Both the position numbers and the translations under genes were made by a program. Below are positions 6,210 through 10,184 of a DNA stretch of 10,184 bases, piece after piece (the first letter of the stretch is position 1; the number at the start of each line of letters is the position of its first letter). The stretch covers positions 1 through 10,184 of the forward strand of contig JBKGXV010000107.1 of the NCBI GenBank assembly GCA_046546375.1. Direction: 5' to 3'. The DNA is from JAEZKC01 sp046546375. Its GTDB lineage: Bacteria > Fibrobacterota > Chitinivibrionia > Chitinivibrionales > Chitinispirillaceae. The notes under the pieces were generated by a model. That model saw nothing but the letters and a program-made list of their open reading frames with translations, was not told the origin of the DNA and searched no databases.

Positions 6210-6238
6210 TTGTACATCCCTTCTGCACAAACTATTTT
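6210..6238 (+). promoter_or_regulatory. Possible sigma-70 promoter for EF-G
   Basis: TTGTAC (6210-6215) and TATTTT (6233-6238) with a 17-base spacer lie in the divergent intergenic region. The spacing is ideal but the hexamers match the consensus only partly. It would give a leader of about 110 bases before the EF-G start codon. Confidence 0.25.
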
Positions 6239-6271
6239 ACTCGGCCGCTTATAGTGGTCCTCCGAATTAAG

Positions 6272-6297
6272 CCAGGCCTGGTTACCAGATGGTCTGG
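6272..6297 (+). promoter_or_regulatory. CCAG/CTGG palindrome cluster in the EF-G leader
   Basis: Contains the perfect palindrome CCAGGCCTGG (6272-6281), then CCAGA-TGG-TCTGG (6285-6297), a 5-bp stem with a 3-base loop. CTGG at 6278-6281 can instead pair with CCAG at 6285-6288, so the two hairpins are mutually exclusive. This could be an operator or a leader-RNA switch upstream of EF-G. Function is inferred from symmetry only. Confidence 0.3.
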
Positions 6298-6357
6298 AAG
6301 AGATACTGGAAAAAATTACACAAACCTTTGCTGTTATGCGAAAAGGAATTGTTAAGT

Positions 6358-8451
6358 ATGGCCTACAACATCGAGAAAATGCGAAACATCGGGATCAGCG
6401 CCCATATTGATTCGGGAAAGACGACACTGACCGAACGCATTCTGTTCTACAGCAACAAGATTCATGCTATTCATGAGGTCAAGGGTAAGGACGGAGTGGG
6501 AGCCACAATGGACTCCATGGAGCTGGAACGCGAACGGGGTATTACTATTGCTTCGGCAGCCACAAACGTTGCCTGGAAAGACCACCCGATCAACATTATC
6601 GACACTCCCGGACACGTTGATTTCACCATCGAGGTTGAACGTGCCCTGCGTGTGCTTGACGGTGCGATTCTTGTTCTGTGCTCTGTTGGCGGAGTGCAGT
6701 CACAGTCGATCACAGTTGACAGACAGCTCAAGCGGTACAACGTGCCGAGGCTGGCCTTTGTTAATAAAACAGACCGTTCGGGTGCCAACCCCGACCGTGT
6801 CACCCAGCAGCTCCGTGACAAGCTGGGACACAATGCGGTGCTGATGCAGGTTCCTATCGGCCTGGAGGACAAGCACGAAGGTGTTGTCGATCTGGTCACC
6901 ATGAAAGCCATCTATTTTGACGGAAAAAGCGGTGAAGAGATGCGTGAAGCTGAGATCCCGGCAGAGCTGGCTGAGGAGTGTCAGCAGAAACGCGAAGAAC
7001 TGCTTGATGCGCTCTCCATGTTTTCAGATGAACTTGCGGAAAGTTATCTGGAAGGAAACGAAACTGAAGAACAGATAAAAGATGCGGTGAGAAAGGGTAC
7101 TCTTTCTCTGGATCTTACTCCGGTATATATCGGTTCTGCATATAAAAACAAGGGTATTCAGCCTCTTCTGGACGCGGTGGTGGAATATCTGCCCAACCCT
7201 TCAGAGATCAAACAGGAAGCTTTGGATATCAGCAACAATGAAGAAGCTGTCCCCCTCAAGGCAGAACCTGATCACCCTCTGGTTGCTCTTGCATTCAAGC
7301 TTGAAGACGGGCAGTACGGACAGCTTACCTATATCAGAATCTACCAGGGGACGATCAAGAAGGGAAGCGAAATCACCAATACCCGAAGCGGCAAACGGTT
7401 CAAAGTCGGAAGGCTTATCCGTATGCACGCGAACTCGATGGAGGACATCGATCATGCAGGTCCTGGTGACATAGTGGCACTCTTCGGTATCGACTGTGCT
7501 TCAGGTGACACATTCACCGAAAAGGGCCTGCCCTATTCCATGTCCACGATGCACGTGCCCGAACCGGTTATCTCTCTGGCGATCAAACCCAAAGACAAAA
7601 AATCAGCCGATAACCTCTCCAAGGCACTCAACAGATTCATAAAGGAAGACCCCACATTCCAGACGTATGTGGATGCGGAATCAAACGAAACCATCATCCG
7701 CGGTATGGGAGAGCTTCATATTGACGTGTACATCGAGAGAATGAAGCGCGAATACAAGGTGGAGATTGAAACTGGTATGCCTCAGGTGGCCTACCGTGAA
7801 ACAGTTTCCGTCCCGGCCAAATTCGATTACACCCACAAGAAGCAGACTGGTGGATCCGGTCAGTATGGACGGGTTGCGGGTATTTTGGAACCCAATACAG
7901 ACGGTGAATATGAGTTTAACGACCAGATCAAGGGTGGCGTGATCCCCACCGAGCTTATTCCTTCCTGTGACAAGGGATTCAAAGCCTGTCTGGCCAAAGG
8001 CAAGGTGATCGGCTTTCCCATAGTGGGCGTGAAGGTGACCATCAATGACGGACAGTACCACCCGGTTGACTCCTCGGATGTGGCATTCCAGCAGGCAGCT
8101 ATCGGTGCGTTCTGGCAGGCATACGAAAAGGCCAAGCCGGAAATTCTGGAACCGGTCATGAAGGTGGTTGTTGAGGGACCCACGGAATTTCAGGGAAATA
8201 TCCTGGGAAGTATAAATCAGCGTCGAGGAATTATCATCTCCACCACGGAAGAAAGTAATTTCACTAATGTGGAGGCGGAAGTACCTTTGAGTGAGATGTT
8301 CGGGTATTCAACAGTCCTGAGATCACTCACACAGGGTAAGGCAGAGTTCACAATGGAATTCCTGAAGTACAGCAAGGTTCCCGCCAACATAGCGGAACAG
8401 CTGAGAAAAGAGCATCAGGAAGAGAAGAAAACCGAAGTCAAGAAGAAATAG
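6358..8451 (+). CDS. fusA: Elongation factor G, spdEFG1/EFG1mt-like subfamily
   Basis: A 697-residue translational GTPase that moves tRNA and mRNA through the ribosome. G-domain motifs are intact: P-loop AHIDSGKT (15-22), switch I MDSMELERERGIT (51-63), DTPGH (82-86, with the catalytic-type His86) and NKTD (136-139). The domain IV loop HKKQTGGSGQYGR (493-505) is present, and the C-terminus ends in a lysine-rich tail. SGKTTLTER instead of the usual AGKTT, plus HEVKGKDGVGATMDSME and LCSVGGVQSQS, place it with the mitochondrial EFG1 / spdEFG1 group. In bacteria with that group, EF-G work is split between a translocation factor and a ribosome-recycling factor (shown in Borrelia). The frame stays open to 6289, but the family N-terminus fits ATG 6358, with AAAAGGAA about 10 bases upstream. 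The ATPase gene follows after 16 bases. Confidence 0.93.
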   Translation: MAYNIEKMRNIGISAHIDSGKTTLTERILFYSNKIHAIHEVKGKDGVGATMDSMELERERGITIASAATNVAWKDHPINIIDTPGHVDFTIEVERALRVLDGAILVLCSVGGVQSQSITVDRQLKRYNVPRLAFVNKTDRSGANPDRVTQQLRDKLGHNAVLMQVPIGLEDKHEGVVDLVTMKAIYFDGKSGEEMREAEIPAELAEECQQKREELLDALSMFSDELAESYLEGNETEEQIKDAVRKGTLSLDLTPVYIGSAYKNKGIQPLLDAVVEYLPNPSEIKQEALDISNNEEAVPLKAEPDHPLVALAFKLEDGQYGQLTYIRIYQGTIKKGSEITNTRSGKRFKVGRLIRMHANSMEDIDHAGPGDIVALFGIDCASGDTFTEKGLPYSMSTMHVPEPVISLAIKPKDKKSADNLSKALNRFIKEDPTFQTYVDAESNETIIRGMGELHIDVYIERMKREYKVEIETGMPQVAYRETVSVPAKFDYTHKKQTGGSGQYGRVAGILEPNTDGEYEFNDQIKGGVIPTELIPSCDKGFKACLAKGKVIGFPIVGVKVTINDGQYHPVDSSDVAFQQAAIGAFWQAYEKAKPEILEPVMKVVVEGPTEFQGNILGSINQRRGIIISTTEESNFTNVEAEVPLSEMFGYSTVLRSLTQGKAEFTMEFLKYSKVPANIAEQLRKEHQEEKKTEVKKK

Positions 8452-8452
8452 C

Positions 8453-8459
8453 AAAGGAG
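8453..8459 (+). promoter_or_regulatory. Ribosome binding site that sets the ATPase start
   Basis: AAAGGAG lies 8 bases before ATG 8468. An in-frame GTG at 8459-8461 overlaps this site and so cannot be its start; the ATG is preferred. Confidence 0.75.
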
Positions 8460-8467
8460 TGGATTTT

Positions 8468-9178
8468 ATGATCAGCAAAGAGCTTATTTCGAGAAGCCCG
8501 CTCAGAATTCTGGAAAAATCTACTCACGGCGGCGTCGGAAAGGGCAATGTGGGTGTTATCGCTGCGCGCAAGGGTGTGGGAAAGACCGCATGCCTTGTTC
8601 ACATCGCCACCGATCAGCTTTTCCAGAAAAAACACATCATCCATGTCTCCTTTGCTTCCAATACCACGCATATTGTTTCGTGGTATGAGGACATCTTCCA
8701 GGAGATCTCCCGCCGTAACAAGCTGGACGATGCAATGGATGTTCATGATGAGATCACCAAAAACCGGGTCATCATGAATTTCAAGCAGGATGGTGCCGGT
8801 GTGGACAAGGTGCTCAGCAGTGTCCGTTCCATGATCAAAGACGGTCATTTTGTAGCGGATGTGGTGATTGTGGACGGGTTTGATCTGACTCGTTCAAGGG
8901 CTGAGGATTTCGCGCAGTTCAAGAAGTTCGCAAAAGAGCTGCAGATAGAGGTCTGGTTCAGCACCACTATCCACAGAGATGATCCGCACAAGGATGAAAA
9001 CGGTGTTCCAAAATTGCTTACCCCTCATCTGGACAACATCGCCATTCTCATCCTGATGGAGCCTCGTGAAAAACACATCCATCTGCATCTGGTCAAGGAT
9101 CACGATATCTATCCGGCCCCGGACAGCCTCCATCTGAAACTCGACCCTCAGGTTATGCTGATAGCCGAAGAGAAGTGA
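8468..9178 (+). CDS. RecA/KaiC-like P-loop ATPase of unknown function
   Basis: A 236-residue cytoplasmic protein with a single RecA-fold ATPase core. The Walker A-like motif is ARKGVGKT (33-40), preceded by strand NVGVIA; the first glycine of the usual GxxxxGKT is alanine. The Walker B strand is DVVIVDGFDL (131-140), and a sensor-like strand VWFSTTIHRDD (162-172) follows, laid out as in DnaB, RadA and KaiC cores. HGGVGKGNVGVIAARKGVGKT recalls the 'G-G-x-x-x-G-x-x-x-x-I-x-x-x-x-G-x-G-K-T' entry of those families. No zinc finger, Lon-like or DNA-binding domain is present, so it is not RadA or DnaB itself. It begins 16 bases after EF-G and ends before a strong terminator, so the two are most likely co-transcribed. 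I recall similar stand-alone proteins labelled only 'cytoplasmic protein' or 'AAA family ATPase', but cannot verify this here. Confidence 0.8.
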   Translation: MISKELISRSPLRILEKSTHGGVGKGNVGVIAARKGVGKTACLVHIATDQLFQKKHIIHVSFASNTTHIVSWYEDIFQEISRRNKLDDAMDVHDEITKNRVIMNFKQDGAGVDKVLSSVRSMIKDGHFVADVVIVDGFDLTRSRAEDFAQFKKFAKELQIEVWFSTTIHRDDPHKDENGVPKLLTPHLDNIAILILMEPREKHIHLHLVKDHDIYPAPDSLHLKLDPQVMLIAEEK

Positions 9179-9200
9179 TTTTCGGATCGATATGAAAAGC

Positions 9201-9227
9201 AAAGCCGCGAAAGCGGCTTTTTTTTTT
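9201..9227 (+). terminator. Intrinsic terminator after the EF-G/ATPase pair
   Basis: A perfect 8-bp stem AAAGCCGC / GCGGCTTT closes a GAAA (GNRA) tetraloop, and the T-run extends to 9227, giving ten T residues including the stem. It lies 22 bases after the ATPase stop codon. This is a textbook rho-independent terminator for plus-strand transcription. Confidence 0.95.
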
Positions 9228-9300
9228 CTGTTCAACAATTATATTACATCAATAAAGCCTAAATATTCTTCTTCCAGAAAAACCAAAGGAAGAGTTACTG

Positions 9301-10071
9301 GTGAGAGCATTTGTAGTCTGCCTGCTGACTGCTGCGATCTGTGCCCACAGCGATACCACCCCGGAGAAGACATCCAAACTTGCTCCCCGGAAGGAATTCT
9401 CTATCCACCTGGCGAAGCTCAGAGTGGCCTTTGATGAGGAAACTGGCCAGAAAAACAAAGTCAAAATCAGATTCGGCCGTTCTGATGAACAGATCATTAT
9501 CACCACCACTAATGATTTTCTGGAAAAAAGAAAGCGAAACGGAAAGGAAACTGTCACCTTTCGGGAATCCATAGAAAAAGCCTACCAGCTCTCTGATTTC
9601 GAAGCAGAACACCTAAGCCATGTCTGCAAAACCATGATAAAGACGCTGGATGATTTCGAGAGTGATCTGAAAAAAGAACGCTGGGGCAGATGCCTCTATC
9701 TGGATGCCTACCTGCCCCGTTTTCTGGACGGGTTTTATACATTGATCTGTGCAGCGAAAGCGTCCTCCGATGCGTTGCCCAGGCACGCCCGAGCCCCGCG
9801 CGATGCCTACGATGTGTCCCAGAGTTCCCCCAAATCGGACAAACGGATCAACTCCTGGCGCCTTGATGAGGAGAAGCGCATGAAACTGCGTATCGCAACA
9901 AAAGAGCTTATTTATCAGACGAAAAAGTGGAGCAAAAAGGAGCTCAGGAATAAAAAGAGAAACCGTGATCTTTCCTACAGCGACAAATTCGACCGGGCCT
10001 TCACCTCATTTGTGCATACCTACTTCGGGCTGGATGTGAAGCCCAGCATAGTGAGGGACAAGAGAAAGTAG
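9301..10071 (+). CDS. Predicted secreted basic helical protein, unknown family
   Basis: A 256-residue protein. Residues 1-17 (MRAFVVCLLTAAICAHS) form a short signal peptide with a plausible cleavage site after A-H-S; neither cysteine sits in a proper lipobox, so a lipoprotein is unlikely. The mature part starts with a short beta-like stretch (KVKIRFGRSDEQIIITTT, 53-70). Mainly helical, charged sequence follows: an aromatic-rich segment at 128-150 (RWGRCLYLDAYLPRFLDGFY), a flexible middle (155-182) and a strongly basic C-terminal third (KKWSKKELRNKKRNRD, 208-223). Start is GTG with AAAGGAAGAG about 7 bases upstream. It follows the terminator at 9201-9227, so it is a separate transcription unit; the AT-rich 70-base gap shows no clear promoter. 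I recognise no family. Periplasmic or surface nucleic-acid or polymer binding would fit the charge but is guesswork. Confidence 0.7.
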   Translation: MRAFVVCLLTAAICAHSDTTPEKTSKLAPRKEFSIHLAKLRVAFDEETGQKNKVKIRFGRSDEQIIITTTNDFLEKRKRNGKETVTFRESIEKAYQLSDFEAEHLSHVCKTMIKTLDDFESDLKKERWGRCLYLDAYLPRFLDGFYTLICAAKASSDALPRHARAPRDAYDVSQSSPKSDKRINSWRLDEEKRMKLRIATKELIYQTKKWSKKELRNKKRNRDLSYSDKFDRAFTSFVHTYFGLDVKPSIVRDKRK

Positions 10072-10073
10072 CG

Positions 10074-10091
10074 ATTTTAGATTTTAGATTT
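10074..10091 (+). repeat. ATTTTAG heptamer tandem repeat
   Basis: ATTTTAG occurs twice in a row, followed by a partial third copy (ATTT), starting 3 bases after a stop codon. It marks the start of the repeat patch at the right edge of the window. Confidence 0.55.
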
Positions 10092-10127
10092 GAAGATGCA
10101 GCACCGTTGCGGACCGGCCCGCTCACG

Positions 10128-10171
10128 CTGAGCCTGTCGAAGCATGTCCTGAGCGAATCTTTGAGTCGAAG
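10128..10171 (+). repeat. Dispersed repeat with two CTGAGC...GTCGAAG units
   Basis: Unit one is CTGAGC (10128-10133) plus GTCGAAG (10136-10142). Unit two is CTGAGC (10149-10154) plus GTCGAAG (10165-10171) with a longer spacer. I recall near-identical 'CTGAGCCTGTCGAAG' repeats scattered through intergenic regions of many unrelated environmental bacterial genomes. That recollection cannot be checked here, and their role is unclear to me. Confidence 0.6.
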
Positions 10172-10184
10172 GGGTAAGCTCCAT

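Noticed and set aside
6289..6357. A 23-residue N-terminal extension of EF-G from an upstream ATG
   Set aside because: EF-G proteins begin at the MAYNIEKMRNIGISAHID-type start. The internal ATG at 6358 has its own AAGGA site, and the extension would cover the leader palindromes.

Overview
The window comes from a bacterium with about 50% GC and Shine-Dalgarno-led genes. The only clear lineage hint is an elongation factor G of the spirochaete/planctomycete/delta-proteobacterial and mitochondrial EFG1 type. A FapA-family (DUF342) protein, a predicted secreted protein and a YqjD/YqjE-like membrane set suggest a Gram-negative-type cell. I cannot name the phylum from this alone.

Layout. Positions 1-774 hold no credible gene. 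They contain a dense patch of short palindromes and repeats, bounded by a 23-bp inverted repeat (9-31 and 623-645, one mismatch). From 775 to 2389 three minus-strand genes form a tight operon, read from 2389 downward: a small C-terminally anchored protein, a YqjE/holin-X-like two-helix membrane protein, and a DUF3618-like protein with two membrane segments and a long amphipathic, LEA/apolipoprotein-like stretch. From 2599 to 6062 a second minus-strand group encodes a GT-B glycosyltransferase-like protein, a FapA/DUF342 protein and a tandem-STAS protein; the last two overlap by ATGA.

From 6358 the plus strand carries EF-G, then, 16 bases downstream, a RecA/KaiC-like P-loop ATPase of unknown role. 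This pair ends in a textbook intrinsic terminator (9201-9227). A separate gene at 9301-10071 encodes a basic, mostly helical protein with a signal peptide and no recognised family. The window closes in another dispersed-repeat patch (10074-10171).

How the parts fit. The minus-strand genes look like envelope and stress functions: membrane-associated helper proteins, with a regulatory STAS protein coupled to FapA. The plus-strand pair links translation elongation to an uncharacterised ATPase. No mobile-element gene, CRISPR array, tRNA or rRNA was seen. The most promising unexplained items are the EF-G/ATPase pair, the tandem-STAS/FapA coupling, the CCAG/CTGG palindrome cluster in the EF-G leader, and the palindrome patch at the left edge.
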